Source: Leisingera sp. S132
GTDB lineage: Bacteria > Pseudomonadota > Alphaproteobacteria > Rhodobacterales > Rhodobacteraceae
Direction: 5' to 3'
NCBI RefSeq assembly: GCF_025144465.1
Contig: NZ_CP083553.1
Coordinates: forward strand, 3,664,001-3,728,000
DNA length: 64,000 nt
Shown here: in pieces, positions 1 to 8,578 of the stretch
How the letters are laid out: each line of letters starts with the position of its first letter
Position numbering within the stretch: the first letter of the stretch is position 1
Made by a program: the position numbers and the translations under genes
Notes under the pieces: generated by a model
Databases searched by the model: none
Seen by the model: the letters and a program-made list of their open reading frames with translations, nothing else
Told to the model about the DNA's origin: nothing

Positions 1-2
1 GC

Positions 3-800
3 CAGCGTGCATCGCGCGGCGCAGACCTGCGCTACAACCTGCGCGTCTCGCTGGAGGAAGCCTTTGCTGGCCTGCACAAGACCATCAAAGTCCCGGCCTC
101 CGTTTCCTGCACCTCCTGCGAGGGCACCGGGGCCGAAGGCGGCGTCGAGCCCACCACCTGCCCGACCTGCTCCGGCATGGGCAAGGTCCGCGCGCAGCAG
201 GGCTTCTTCACCGTTGAACGCACCTGCCCGACCTGCTCGGGCTTGGGCCAGATCATCAAGAACCCGTGCAAGTCCTGCCACGGCCACGGCCGCGTCGAAA
301 AGGACCGCTCGCTGTCGGTGAACATCCCGGCAGGCGTCGAAACCGGCACCCGCATCCGCCTCGCGGGCGAAGGCGAAGCCGGCCTGCGCGGCGGCCCTCC
401 GGGCGATCTCTACATCTTTGTCGAGGTTGGCCCGCACAAGCTGTTTGAGCGTGACGGCAACAACCTCTACTGCCGGGTGCCGGTCAGCATGGCCAAGGCT
501 GCGCTTGGCGGCTCCATCGAGGTGCCGACCATCGACGGCGGCCGCGGCCGGGTGCAGATCCCCGAGGGCAGCCAGTCCGGCCGCCAGATGCGCCTGCGCG
601 GCAAGGGCATGCCGGCCCTTCGCGGCGGCGCCACCGGCGACATGTTCATCGAGCTGGCGGTGGAAACCCCGATGAACCTCACTGCCCGCCAGAAGGAGCT
701 TCTGCGCGAGTTCGAGGACATCTCCGAGGAAAACACCAACCCCGAATCCCGCAGCTTCTTCTCTTCGGTGAAAAGCTTCTGGGATGGCATGAAGGGGTGA
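3..800 (+). CDS. dnaJ: Chaperone protein DnaJ (5' end cut off by window)
   Basis: C-terminal two thirds of DnaJ, the cytosolic Hsp40 co-chaperone that delivers substrates to DnaK and stimulates its ATPase. The frame is open from base 3, so the J-domain lies upstream of the window. Four zinc-binding CxxCxGxG repeats are visible near the start ([32 protein letters not shown]), followed by the two beta-sandwich substrate-binding domains and the short C-terminal dimerisation segment. A strong hairpin-plus-T terminator follows about 85 bp after the stop, so dnaJ is the last gene of its unit (presumably dnaK-dnaJ, inferred). Identity is secure; only the missing 5' end is uncertain. Confidence 0.97.
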   Translation, partial: QRASRGADLRYNLRVSLEEAFAGLHKTIKVPASVSCTSCEGTGAEGGVEPTTCPTCSGMGKVRAQQGFFTVERTCPTCSGLGQIIKNPCKSCHGHGRVEKDRSLSVNIPAGVETGTRIRLAGEGEAGLRGGPPGDLYIFVEVGPHKLFERDGNNLYCRVPVSMAKAALGGSIEVPTIDGGRGRVQIPEGSQSGRQMRLRGKGMPALRGGATGDMFIELAVETPMNLTARQKELLREFEDISEENTNPESRSFFSSVKSFWDGMKG

Positions 801-883
801 GGTCCGTCTAGGAAACCGTCCGGTGGACGATTTCAGGGCTGAACGGGCGGAGCCCCGGCCACCAGCCGCAAACGACGCCACAG

Positions 884-915
884 AAAGCGCCCCCAATCCG
901 GGGCGCTTTTCTTTT
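884..915 (+). terminator. Rho-independent terminator after dnaJ
   Basis: The arms AAAGCGCCCC and GGGGCGCTTT form a perfect 10-bp stem around a CAATCC loop and run directly into TTTTCTTTT on the plus strand. It sits between the dnaJ stop and radC. Confidence 0.85.
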
Positions 916-966
916 GCGCATCCTCTACGCAACTCCAAGCCCCGGACGCCCCACGCCGCACCGCGG

Positions 967-1010
967 CGGTGCACAGGGGGTGTACAGGGGGTGCACGCCT
1001 GTCACCCCCC
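967..1010 (+). repeat. Dispersed intergenic repeat, copy A (11-bp phased GGTGYAC units)
   Basis: Three units GGTGCACA, GGTGTACA and GGTGCACG start at 968, 979 and 990, exactly 11 bp apart, and are followed by TGTCACCCCC. The same structure occurs at 25155-25197 and, in part, at 56675-56713. It lies between the dnaJ terminator and radC. Function unknown. Confidence 0.75.
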
Positions 1011-1085
1011 TGCTGCCGCCCCTCCGCCGCTCTCGCACGGCGCCCATTAACACTTCCTCAACCATGATGGCCGCACCATGGCGCC

Positions 1086-1850
1086 ATGGCACAGGACCCC
1101 GCATTCGAGGACGTCTCCCTGCCGCTGTTTCCCGGCAGCGAGGAGGCCCCTGCGGCCCCGCTCTCCCCCGGCCGTCTGCCCTCCTACATCAAAGATCACC
1201 GCGCCCGCCTGAGGGAGCGTTTCATGACCGGAGGCGCTGCGGCGGTGCCCGATTACGAGCTGCTGGAGCTGGTCCTGTTCCGCTCCATCCCGCGCCGCGA
1301 CGTGAAACCCTTGGCGCGGCAACTGCTTGATACCTTTGGCGATTTCAACCGCGTGGTGACGGCCCCGCCGGAACGGCTGGCGCAAGTGAAGGGCATCGGC
1401 GATGCGGTCATCACCGACCTCAAGGTGCTGGAGGCCGCCGCCCACCGCATGGCCCGCGCCCGGGTGATGCAACGCCAGGTGATCTCCAGCTGGGACGCTC
1501 TTTTGGATTATTGCCACACCACCATGGCGCACCGCGAAACCGAACAGTTCCGCATCCTGTTCCTGGACCGCAAGAACGTGCTGATCGCCGACGAGGAGCA
1601 GGCCCGCGGCACCGTCGACCACGTGCCCGTATATCCCCGCGAGGTCGCCAAACGCGCCCTGGAACTGAACGCCAGCGCCTTGATTCTGGTGCATAATCAC
1701 CCATCCGGCGACCCCACCCCCTCGGACAGCGATATCGGCATGACCGACCAGATCCAGGCCGCCCTGACGGCGCTGGGAATCACCCTGCACGATCATCTGA
1801 TCATCGGAAAATCCGCCGAACTCAGCTTCCGCGCCCAGGGCTACCTGTAG
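1086..1850 (+). CDS. radC: RadC family JAB/MPN-domain protein
   Basis: A 254-residue RadC-type protein. The N-terminal half carries a helix-hairpin-helix-like segment (VKGIGDAVITDLK, about 101-113). The C-terminal half is a JAMM/MPN metalloprotease-like domain with the HxH-x7-S-x2-D signature at H203, H205, S213 and D216, so the predicted zinc site is intact. RadC was named for DNA repair, but that role is disputed and the biochemical function is not settled. It is preceded by a dispersed repeat and followed by a tRNA-Lys on the other strand, so it appears monocistronic. No clear Shine-Dalgarno is seen; the start at 1086 is chosen because it gives the usual family length. Confidence 0.93.
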   Translation: MAQDPAFEDVSLPLFPGSEEAPAAPLSPGRLPSYIKDHRARLRERFMTGGAAAVPDYELLELVLFRSIPRRDVKPLARQLLDTFGDFNRVVTAPPERLAQVKGIGDAVITDLKVLEAAAHRMARARVMQRQVISSWDALLDYCHTTMAHRETEQFRILFLDRKNVLIADEEQARGTVDHVPVYPREVAKRALELNASALILVHNHPSGDPTPSDSDIGMTDQIQAALTALGITLHDHLIIGKSAELSFRAQGYL

Positions 1851-1889
1851 CGGTTGATTTGTTCAGTCATCAGCGGTTTAGGGAGGAAG

Positions 1890-1965
1890 TGGTGAGCCGT
1901 GCAGGATTCGAACCTGCGACCCACTGATTAAAAGTCAGTTGCTCTACCAACTGAGCTAACGGCCC
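1890..1965 (-). tRNA. tRNA-Lys (anticodon TTT)
   Basis: Minus-strand cloverleaf of 76 nt including an encoded 3' CCA. The acceptor pairs GGGCCGT with ACGGCTC, the D-arm is TAGCTCAGTTGGTAGAG, the anticodon loop is CTTTTAA with anticodon TTT, and the T-arm contains GGTTCGAATCC. It reads AAA/AAG lysine codons. Confidence 0.97.
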
Positions 1966-2161
1966 ACTTCTTCGTCGCGGTCTAAGTGTTTTTCCCAAAA
2001 GGTTCAAGCACTTATTTCGCTTTGGTCCGGCGTGGCGGTGTGTGTCACGCTGTCCCGATAGGCGGCGTATCTAGGGCCAGTGCGGCGGGGGGTCAACCCC
2101 TTTTTTCAACTTTTCTCACCGAAGGCTGGATTCATCTCCGCGCCGGGTCTATATGCCCGCC

Positions 2162-2995
2162 ATGAGCACCTCGGCAGACACAAATCTCCCCTTCATGAAG
2201 ATGCACGGGCTGGGCAACGACTTCGTCGTCGTCGACGCGCGCGCGCATGACTTCGTCATTACGCCGGCTATGGCCAAGGGAATAGCGCACCGCCAGTTCG
2301 GTGCCGGCTTCGACCAGCTGACGGTGATCTCCAGCGGGCCGGGCGACGCGCATCTGACCTTCTACAATGCCGACGGCTCCACCTCCGCGGCCTGCGGCAA
2401 CGCCACCCGCTGCATTGCCCGCCACCTGATCCTGGAAACCGGCAAGCCGGAGCTGCACCTGACCACCGACCGCGGCGACCTTTACGCCCGCGACGCCGGC
2501 AACGGCCTCACCTCCGTCAACATGGGGGCGCCGCAGCTGGACTGGCAGGATATTCCCCTGGCCGAGGAAGCGGACACGCTGGAGCTGCCGATCGAGGGCG
2601 GCCCCACGGCCACCGGCATGGGCAATCCGCACTGCACCTTCTTTGTCGAGGACGCAGAGGTCATCCCGCTGGCGGAGTTTGGCCCCCGCTACGAGCACCA
2701 CCCGCTTTACCCGCAGCGCACCAACGTGCAGGTTGCCCAGGTGACCGGCCCCGACCGCATCCGCATGCGCGTCTGGGAGCGCGGCGTGGGGGTTACACTG
2801 GCTTCCGGCTCCTCCTCCTGCGCGACAGCCGTTGCAGCCGCACGGCGCGGGCTGACGGGCCGCAAGGTGCAGATCGACCTGGACGGCGGCACCCTGTGGA
2901 TCGACTGGGCCGAGGACGGCGTCTGGATGACCGGCCCGACCATGCATGTGTTCGACGGAACCTTCACCCGCGAATTCCTGGAGAGCCTGGCATGA
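2162..2995 (+). CDS. dapF: Diaminopimelate epimerase
   Basis: Converts LL- to meso-diaminopimelate in lysine and peptidoglycan synthesis; cytosolic, PLP-independent. Family motifs are MHGLGNDFVVVD near the N-terminus and NADGSTSAACGNATRC with the first catalytic cysteine (C78). The second active-site motif, usually ACGSGAC, reads ASGSSSC here (S215-C220), so the position of the second catalytic cysteine is a serine (see findings). Length of 277 residues is normal. An in-frame ATG nine bases upstream (2153) is possible; 2162 is preferred by the N-terminal sequence. The stop overlaps the mtaB start (ATGA), implying translational coupling. Confidence 0.92.
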   Translation: MSTSADTNLPFMKMHGLGNDFVVVDARAHDFVITPAMAKGIAHRQFGAGFDQLTVISSGPGDAHLTFYNADGSTSAACGNATRCIARHLILETGKPELHLTTDRGDLYARDAGNGLTSVNMGAPQLDWQDIPLAEEADTLELPIEGGPTATGMGNPHCTFFVEDAEVIPLAEFGPRYEHHPLYPQRTNVQVAQVTGPDRIRMRVWERGVGVTLASGSSSCATAVAAARRGLTGRKVQIDLDGGTLWIDWAEDGVWMTGPTMHVFDGTFTREFLESLA

Positions 2996-4254
2996 GCGTG
3001 CCCAAGTTCACCACCCTCGGCTGCCGCCTGAATGCCTATGAGACCGAGGCGATGAAGGAGCTGAGCCAGCAGGCGGGCCTGGAGAACGCCGTGGTGGTGA
3101 ACACCTGCGCCGTGACCGCCGAGGCCGTGCGAAAGGCGCGCCAGGAAATCCGCCGCTTGCGCCGGGATAACCCGGAGGCGCCAATCATCGTGACCGGCTG
3201 CGCGGCCCAGACAGAACCGGAAACCTTTGCCGCTATGGAAGAGGTCACCCGAGTCATCGGCAACACCGAGAAGATGCAGCCCGAAACCTGGCAGCAGATC
3301 GCCAAGGGCCCGGATTTCATCGGCACCACGGAAAAGGTCCAGGTTGACGACATCATGTCGGTGACGGAGACCGCAGGCCACCTGATCGACGGTTTCGGCA
3401 CCCGCTCCCGGGCCTATGTTCAGGTGCAGAACGGCTGCGACCACCGCTGCACCTTCTGCATCATTCCTTATGGCCGCGGCAACTCCCGCTCGGTCCCTGC
3501 CGGTGTGGTGATCGACCAGATCAAACGGCTGGTGGACAGAGGCTATAACGAGGTGGTTCTGACCGGCGTGGACCTCACCTCCTGGGGGGCTGACCTGCCC
3601 GCACAGCCCCGTCTGGGCGATCTGGTGATGCGGATCCTGAAGCTGGTGCCGGACCTGCCGCGGCTGCGCATTTCCTCGATCGATTCGATCGAGGCGGACG
3701 AGAACCTGATGCAGGCGATTGCCACCGAACCGCGGCTGATGCCGCATCTGCACCTGTCGCTGCAGCATGGCGACGACCTGATCCTCAAACGTATGGCTCG
3801 CCGCCACCTGCGCGACGACGCCATCGCGTTTTGCGAGGAGGCCCGCCGCCTGCGCCCGGAGATGACCTTCGGCGCCGACATCATCGCTGGTTTTCCGACC
3901 GAGTCCGATGCGCATTTCGAGAACTCGCTGAAACTGGTCACCGACTGCGATCTGACCTGGCTGCATGTCTTTCCCTATTCCAAACGCGAAGGCACCCCGG
4001 CAGCGAAGATCCCGAACCAGGTGAACGGCACCGTGATCAAGGACCGCGCCGCCCGGCTGCGCGCCGCAGGCGATGCGCAGGTGCAGCGCCACCTGGCGGA
4101 GCAGATCGGCAAGACCCACCGCATCCTGATGGAAAACCCGCATATGGGCCGCACCGAGCAGTTCACCGAGGTGGCATTTGCGATCCCTCAGGAAGAAGGC
4201 CAGATCGTCACCGCCGCCATTACCGGTGCGGCAGGCAGCCAACTGGTGGCCTGA
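2992..4254 (+). CDS. mtaB: tRNA (N6-L-threonylcarbamoyladenosine(37)-C2)-methylthiotransferase MtaB
   Basis: A 420-residue radical-SAM methylthiotransferase that converts t6A37 to ms2t6A in ANN-decoding tRNAs. The N-terminal UPF0004 domain has its three cluster cysteines (C11 in LGCRLN, C39 in NTCAV, C70 in TGCAAQ). The radical-SAM CxxxCxxC motif lies at C149, C153 and C156 (GCDHRCTFC). It overlaps the dapF stop by the ATGA tetranucleotide, and that overlap defines the start. MtaB is preferred over the sibling MiaB because of the short N-terminus and TTLGCRLN opening. Confidence 0.95.
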   Translation: MSVPKFTTLGCRLNAYETEAMKELSQQAGLENAVVVNTCAVTAEAVRKARQEIRRLRRDNPEAPIIVTGCAAQTEPETFAAMEEVTRVIGNTEKMQPETWQQIAKGPDFIGTTEKVQVDDIMSVTETAGHLIDGFGTRSRAYVQVQNGCDHRCTFCIIPYGRGNSRSVPAGVVIDQIKRLVDRGYNEVVLTGVDLTSWGADLPAQPRLGDLVMRILKLVPDLPRLRISSIDSIEADENLMQAIATEPRLMPHLHLSLQHGDDLILKRMARRHLRDDAIAFCEEARRLRPEMTFGADIIAGFPTESDAHFENSLKLVTDCDLTWLHVFPYSKREGTPAAKIPNQVNGTVIKDRAARLRAAGDAQVQRHLAEQIGKTHRILMENPHMGRTEQFTEVAFAIPQEEGQIVTAAITGAAGSQLVA

Positions 4255-4446
4255 ACATGGGGGGAATTGCTTTCCCCGCTCCTACCCGTTAAATCTCACA
4301 GCACAGGTCCCGGATACCTGCCGCTCGCGGCCTCTGGCCATGGTGAAATCCGGACAAGGTTTATCCTGACGCCTGGGTGCACGCCCGGACAGCAACGCGA
4401 GCCCTGTCTGCAACGGCACATGCACCCTTTTGCGAAAGGTACATCC

Positions 4447-4884
4447 ATGCAGACCAACTCTGCCCTTCCTTCTGTTGCGCAGCTCAAGGCCGAAGCCCGG
4501 CTCTTGCGCAAGCATTCCAAGTCCCAGAGCCAGCCCATCCCCCACAGCACCGCCCTGGAGCGTATCGCCCAGTATTACGGTTTCCGCGACTGGAACACGC
4601 TGCACGCCCGCGCCTCCAACGCGCCGGAGCTGCAGGTGGGGATGCGGGTCGAGGGGCGCTATCTGGGCCAGCCGTTCACCGGCTATGTCCACGGGCTGGC
4701 GGCCTGCGGCAGCAATGGCCACCGGCGGATTACGCTGCAGTTCGACGCGCCGGTGGACGTGGTCCGGTTCGACAGCTTCTCGTCCTGGCGCCAGCGGGTG
4801 TCCGCGGTGATCAATGCTGACGACCGCTCGCCGCAGAAAACCTCCAACGGCCTCCCGCATCTGACGGTCAGCCCGCTGGCATAA
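4447..4884 (+). CDS. Small glyoxalase-superfamily-like hypothetical protein
   Basis: A 145-residue soluble protein with no signal peptide or membrane segment. The N-terminal 45 residues (LKAEARLLRKHSKSQSQPI, then ALERIAQYYGFRDWNTLHA) resemble the helical region of small alphaproteobacterial proteins annotated as glyoxalase superfamily, where the conserved GFRDWNTLHA motif recurs. The rest is a compact beta-rich domain (VGMRVEGRYLGQPFTGYVHG). Function is unknown and no catalytic residues can be named. The upstream 190 bp have no gene; a bidirectional terminator follows. The start at 4447 is the first ATG that begins the conserved part. Confidence 0.72.
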   Translation: MQTNSALPSVAQLKAEARLLRKHSKSQSQPIPHSTALERIAQYYGFRDWNTLHARASNAPELQVGMRVEGRYLGQPFTGYVHGLAACGSNGHRRITLQFDAPVDVVRFDSFSSWRQRVSAVINADDRSPQKTSNGLPHLTVSPLA

Positions 4885-4900
4885 CCCCGCAATAACGAGA

Positions 4901-4930
4901 AACCCCCGCAAGCATCACTTGCGGGGGTTT
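4901..4930. terminator. Bidirectional terminator between convergent genes
   Basis: The arms AACCCCCGCAAG and CTTGCGGGGGTT form a perfect 12-bp stem around CATCA. T/A tracts lie on both sides, so it can serve both the plus-strand gene ending at 4884 and petC ending at 4963 on the minus strand. Confidence 0.85.
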
Positions 4931-4962
4931 GATGTTTCCAAGCTTTGGTCAGCCGCCAGGGA

Positions 4963-5748
4963 TCAGTGCTTGCCCTTATGCGGCGCCCACAGGCGCTTGT
5001 TGGTCAGGTACAGCATCACCGACAGCAGGGTCAGGAACAGCACGCCGACAAAACCGGCCTGCTTGCGCGCCATCATCTTGGGCTCTGCGGTCCACATCAG
5101 GAAGGCCGCGACGTCTTGCGACATGGCGTCCACATCGTTGGCGTGGCCGTCGGCGAATTCCACCTGCTCATCCGACAGCGGCGGCGCCATCGAGATCCAG
5201 CCGCCCGGGAAGGCGGTGTTTTCATAGAAGGTGGTGCCTGCTTCTTCCTTGGACTCACCGGTGTAGCCAGCCAGCAGCGAGGCGATGTACTCGGCACCGC
5301 CCATGCCTTTGAACAGCTGGTTGATGCCCAGGCCATAGGGGCCGTGGAAGCCCGCACGCGCCTTGGCCATCATGCTGAGGTCCGGAGCGCCTGCGTTGTT
5401 GTTTTCCGGGAAGAAGTCGACCGGTTTGGCCGGGCGGTCCTCATCCAGTTCCGGATCGTAGACACTGAAGTTGTCAGCTGCATAGGCACGCACCTGATCT
5501 TCCGGCATCTGCGGGCCGCCCTCGTCGGACAGGGTGCGGATCGGCACCAGCTTCAGCCCGTGGCAGGCTGCGCAGACTTCGGTGTAGATCTGCAGGCCGC
5601 GCTGCAGCTGATTGCGGTCGTAGGTGCCGAAGGGACCCTCAAACGAGAAGTCGTAATCTTCGACATGGCCTGCCCCGCCTGCTGCGAAAGACGCAGCAGG
5701 GATCAGGGCCAGAGCGAAGGCGGCACCGGTTGCCAGTTTCTTGAACAT
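4963..5748 (-). CDS. petC: Cytochrome c1, haem subunit of the bc1 complex
   Basis: A 261-residue membrane-anchored c-type cytochrome that passes electrons from the Rieske protein to soluble or membrane cytochrome c in the periplasm. A Sec signal peptide (about 1-22, ending SFAAG) precedes the haem motif CAACH at C59, C62 and H63. A candidate axial Met lies in the EPKMM segment near 224, and a single C-terminal membrane anchor spans about 232-250. It is the last gene of petABC, 19 bp after petB. A strong terminator follows. Confidence 0.97.
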   Translation of the reverse strand: MFKKLATGAAFALALIPAASFAAGGAGHVEDYDFSFEGPFGTYDRNQLQRGLQIYTEVCAACHGLKLVPIRTLSDEGGPQMPEDQVRAYAADNFSVYDPELDEDRPAKPVDFFPENNNAGAPDLSMMAKARAGFHGPYGLGINQLFKGMGGAEYIASLLAGYTGESKEEAGTTFYENTAFPGGWISMAPPLSDEQVEFADGHANDVDAMSQDVAAFLMWTAEPKMMARKQAGFVGVLFLTLLSVMLYLTNKRLWAPHKGKH

Positions 5749-5767
5749 TGCTAGGTGTTCCTTCTTC

Positions 5768-7102
5768 TTACTCGGCAGGAGTGGCGTCTGCAGAAGATTT
5801 CTTGCCGTAGTGGGCGTCGAAATCCTCTTCGATGGTTGCAGGCTGAGCCAGCGGCTTCTCGATCACACCCAGCAGCGGCAGGATCACGAAGAAGTAGCCG
5901 AACCAGTAGGCCGATGCGATCAGCGAGAACGATGCATAGGGCTCTTCCGCCGGCATCGCGCCCAGCCACATCAGGGCAAAGAAGTCGACAACCAGCAGCG
6001 CAAACCACCATTTGAACATCGGGCGGTAACGGCCCGAACGCACGTTGGAGGTGTCCAGCCAGGGTGCCAGCGCCATGGCCAGGATCGCGCCGAACATGGC
6101 GATCACGCCGAAGAACTTCGCATCCACGATGCCGCCGGTCACGAAGGACGCGAACTGCACCACCCAGACCTCGGAGGTGAAGGCACGCAGGATCGCGTAG
6201 AACGGCAGGAAGTACCATTCCGGAACGATGTGCGCGGGCGTCACCAGCGGGTTGGCTTCAATGTAGTTGTCCGGGTGGCCCAGGTAGTTCGGCATGAAGC
6301 CGACGATGGCCCAGAAGATCACCAGCACAACGGCCAGGCCCAGGAAGTCCTTGATCACGAAGTACGGCCAGAACGGCAGGGTGTCTTTCTCGGCTTCCGC
6401 CTTGGACCCTTTGCGGACATCAACACCGGTCGGGTTGTTGTTGCCGGTGGTGTGGAAGGCCCAGATGTGCACGATGACCAGCGCTGCGATCACGAAGGGC
6501 AGCAGGTAGTGCAGCGAGAAGAAGCGGTTCAGGGTGGCGTTGTCCACCGCCGGTCCGCCCAGCAGCCATGTCTGGATCGCTTCGCCGATGAACGGGATCG
6601 CGCCGAACAGGCCGGTGATAACGGTGGCCCCCCAGAAGGACATCTGGCCCCAGGGCAGCACGTAGCCCATGAAGGCGGTGCCCATCATCATCAGATAGAT
6701 CAGCATGCCGACGATCCAGGTGACTTCGCGGGGCGCCTTGTAGGAGCCATAGTACAGGCCGCGGAAGATGTGGATGTAGACGGCAACAAAGAACAGCGAG
6801 GCGCCGTTCATGTGCAGATACCGCAGCATATGGCCGCCGTTCACGTCGCGCATGATATGTTCGACAGAGGCGAACGCCAAGTCAACGTGCGGGGTGTAAT
6901 GCATCACCAGGACGATACCGGTGACGATTTGCAGCGCCAGGCAGAACGCCAGGACGATGCCCCAGATCCACCACCAGTTCAGGTTCTTGGGGGTGGGGAT
7001 CATGATGGTGTCATAGATCAGGCCGACGATGGGCAGGCGGCTGTGCAGCCACTTTTCTGCGCCTGTCTTCGGCTCGTAATGGTCGTGCGGAATACCGGAC
7101 AT
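5768..7102 (-). CDS. petB: Cytochrome b, bc1 complex
   Basis: A 444-residue polytopic core of the ubiquinol:cytochrome c reductase, holding the two b haems and the Qo and Qi sites. It has eight hydrophobic helices in the usual order. Conserved features include [15 protein letters not shown] near the N-terminus, the paired histidines on helices B and D (for example [15 protein letters not shown]), and the PEWYF motif of the Qo site. The bacterial loop and C-terminal tail give the typical Rhodobacter length. It lies 12 bp downstream of petA and is almost certainly co-transcribed with petA and petC. Confidence 0.98.
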   Translation of the reverse strand: MSGIPHDHYEPKTGAEKWLHSRLPIVGLIYDTIMIPTPKNLNWWWIWGIVLAFCLALQIVTGIVLVMHYTPHVDLAFASVEHIMRDVNGGHMLRYLHMNGASLFFVAVYIHIFRGLYYGSYKAPREVTWIVGMLIYLMMMGTAFMGYVLPWGQMSFWGATVITGLFGAIPFIGEAIQTWLLGGPAVDNATLNRFFSLHYLLPFVIAALVIVHIWAFHTTGNNNPTGVDVRKGSKAEAEKDTLPFWPYFVIKDFLGLAVVLVIFWAIVGFMPNYLGHPDNYIEANPLVTPAHIVPEWYFLPFYAILRAFTSEVWVVQFASFVTGGIVDAKFFGVIAMFGAILAMALAPWLDTSNVRSGRYRPMFKWWFALLVVDFFALMWLGAMPAEEPYASFSLIASAYWFGYFFVILPLLGVIEKPLAQPATIEEDFDAHYGKKSSADATPAE

Positions 7103-7114
7103 GAGCGCGTTTCC

Positions 7115-7675
7115 TTATCCCAGCTTGATGGTGTTGGCGTCGGTGAACTCAGCCACCGGCACGTGCAGGTTCTCCGGCGCCGGGCCTTTGCGGATGCGGC
7201 CTGCGGTGTCGTAGTGCGAGCCGTGGCAGGGGCAGAACCAGCCGTTGAATTCGCCGGCACCGTCGCCCAGCGGCACACAGCCGAGGTGGGTGCAAACACC
7301 CATCATCACCAGCCATTCACCGGCGTCGTCCATGGTACGGTTCACGTCAGCCGCGTCGGTGCCCGGCTTGTTGGCGTTTTCCGACCGCGGGTCGATCAGT
7401 TCGGACAGCTCCACGGCACGGGCGGCCTCGATCTCTTCCTGGGTGCGGCGGCGGATGAACACCGGCTTGCCAAGGAACATGACCGAGATTTGCGTGCCAA
7501 CTTCCACGCCGCTGACATCGACCAGGATCGAGGACAGCGCTTTCACGTCGGCGGAGGGGTTCATCTGGTTGACCAGGGGCCATACGGCGGCACCCGCGGT
7601 CACTGCCCCGGCGCCGGCAGTGGCGTAGTAGAGGAAATCTCTCCGGGTTCCTTCGTGGTCTTCTGCGTGGGACAC
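7115..7675 (-). CDS. petA: Ubiquinol-cytochrome c reductase Rieske iron-sulfur subunit
   Basis: A 186-residue Rieske [2Fe-2S] protein that accepts the first electron from ubiquinol at the Qo site. The N-terminus carries a twin-arginine motif (TRRDFLYY) and one membrane helix (about 14-35), typical of Tat-exported, membrane-anchored Rieske proteins. Cluster and disulfide residues are present: CTHLGC (C128, H130, C133) and CPCHGS (C148, C150, H151). It is the first gene of petABC. About 145 bp upstream lies a 20-bp palindrome that may be its operator. Confidence 0.97.
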   Translation of the reverse strand: MSHAEDHEGTRRDFLYYATAGAGAVTAGAAVWPLVNQMNPSADVKALSSILVDVSGVEVGTQISVMFLGKPVFIRRRTQEEIEAARAVELSELIDPRSENANKPGTDAADVNRTMDDAGEWLVMMGVCTHLGCVPLGDGAGEFNGWFCPCHGSHYDTAGRIRKGPAPENLHVPVAEFTDANTIKLG

Positions 7676-7819
7676 GAGGTTTTCTCCAATTCCAGCGCCC
7701 GTTTAGGGCAAACATGCGCATGCACCGCGATTGCTCGCAGTGACTCAGGCGCGTGTCTAGCGGGGAGAAGCCGCTTCGTCCAGCGGTCATAGGCGCGCAG
7801 AAAGCCGCAGACGGCAATT

Positions 7820-7839
7820 CTGTCACGCCTGAGTGACAG
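7820..7839. promoter_or_regulatory. Palindrome upstream of petABC, candidate operator
   Basis: CTGTCAC and GTGACAG form a perfect 7-bp inverted repeat separated by GCCTGA. It lies about 145-165 bp upstream of the petA start. Its TGTCA/TGACA half-sites match those of the palindrome in front of petP (23782-23800). Binding by PetP or PetR is inference. Confidence 0.5.
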
Positions 7840-7887
7840 TGCCGCACCCATATCTGTGCGGCACATGCATGTTTCAAGGGCCGGTGC

Positions 7888-8490
7888 TCAGGCCGCGGGC
7901 GGTTTTGTCGCCTGCATCGCCGGGCGCGATTCGAAATCAGCGAACCAGTCCGCCAGCGCCTCATTGCCCTGGCGCCAGTTGGTTTCGGGGTGGCGGAAAT
8001 CCACATAGGCCAGTGCGCAGGCCACCGCGATCTGGCCGATATCCAGCGGCCCCTGCAGATGGCTCATCCAGCGCGCATTCAGCGCTGCGCAGCCGCCCAG
8101 CACCTTGCCCTGCTGCGCCTCCAGCCAGTTGTCCCATTGTTTTTCTTCGGGACGCAGCCGTTTTTCATAAGACATCAGCACCGCCGCATCCATGATTCCG
8201 TCTGCAGTGGCCTCCAGCACCTTGCTGTCCCAGCCGCGGCCATACAGCCTGCCGCCCGCGCGGTCGTCCAGATAGGCGCAAATCACCCGGCTGTCATAGA
8301 GCGCCGGCCCGTCGTTGCGTTCCAGCGCCGGGATTTTGGCCAGCGGGTTGCTGGCCTTCACATCCGGGCTGGGCTTCAGGGGCGTGGTGGTGACGTCGAG
8401 GATCTCGACATCTTCCAGCTGCCCGGTTTCATGCAGCAGCACCACAACCTTGCGCGCAAAGGGGGATGATTGGGAATATGTGAGCTTCAT
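7888..8490 (-). CDS. Glutathione S-transferase family protein
   Basis: A 200-residue GST with an N-terminal thioredoxin-like domain (KLTYSQSSPFARKVVVLLHE, then NPLAKIPAL with the cis-proline and ALYDSRVICAYLD binding the glutathione gamma-glutamyl group) and a helical C-terminal domain. Substrate unknown. GGAGGA 7 bp before ATG 8490 fixes the start. It follows the PaiB-like gene by 88 bp on the same strand, so co-transcription is possible. Confidence 0.9.
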   Translation of the reverse strand: MKLTYSQSSPFARKVVVLLHETGQLEDVEILDVTTTPLKPSPDVKASNPLAKIPALERNDGPALYDSRVICAYLDDRAGGRLYGRGWDSKVLEATADGIMDAAVLMSYEKRLRPEEKQWDNWLEAQQGKVLGGCAALNARWMSHLQGPLDIGQIAVACALAYVDFRHPETNWRQGNEALADWFADFESRPAMQATKPPAA

Positions 8491-8578
8491 TGGAAATCCT
8501 CCGCTGTTTGGCCGCAGCCTACTGCAAGCGGGCCTGAGGGGAAGGGGCAATTGCAGCCCTGCAGGCCATGACAGCACG

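Noticed and set aside
2707-4242. A 511-codon minus-strand frame opposite mtaB
   Set aside because: Shadow of dapF-mtaB; both plus-strand genes have complete catalytic motifs.
5741-7792. A 683-codon open frame on the plus strand
   Set aside because: It is the antisense of petABC. The translation is rich in His, Gln, Arg and Gly with no domain, typical of the mirror frame of high-GC genes.
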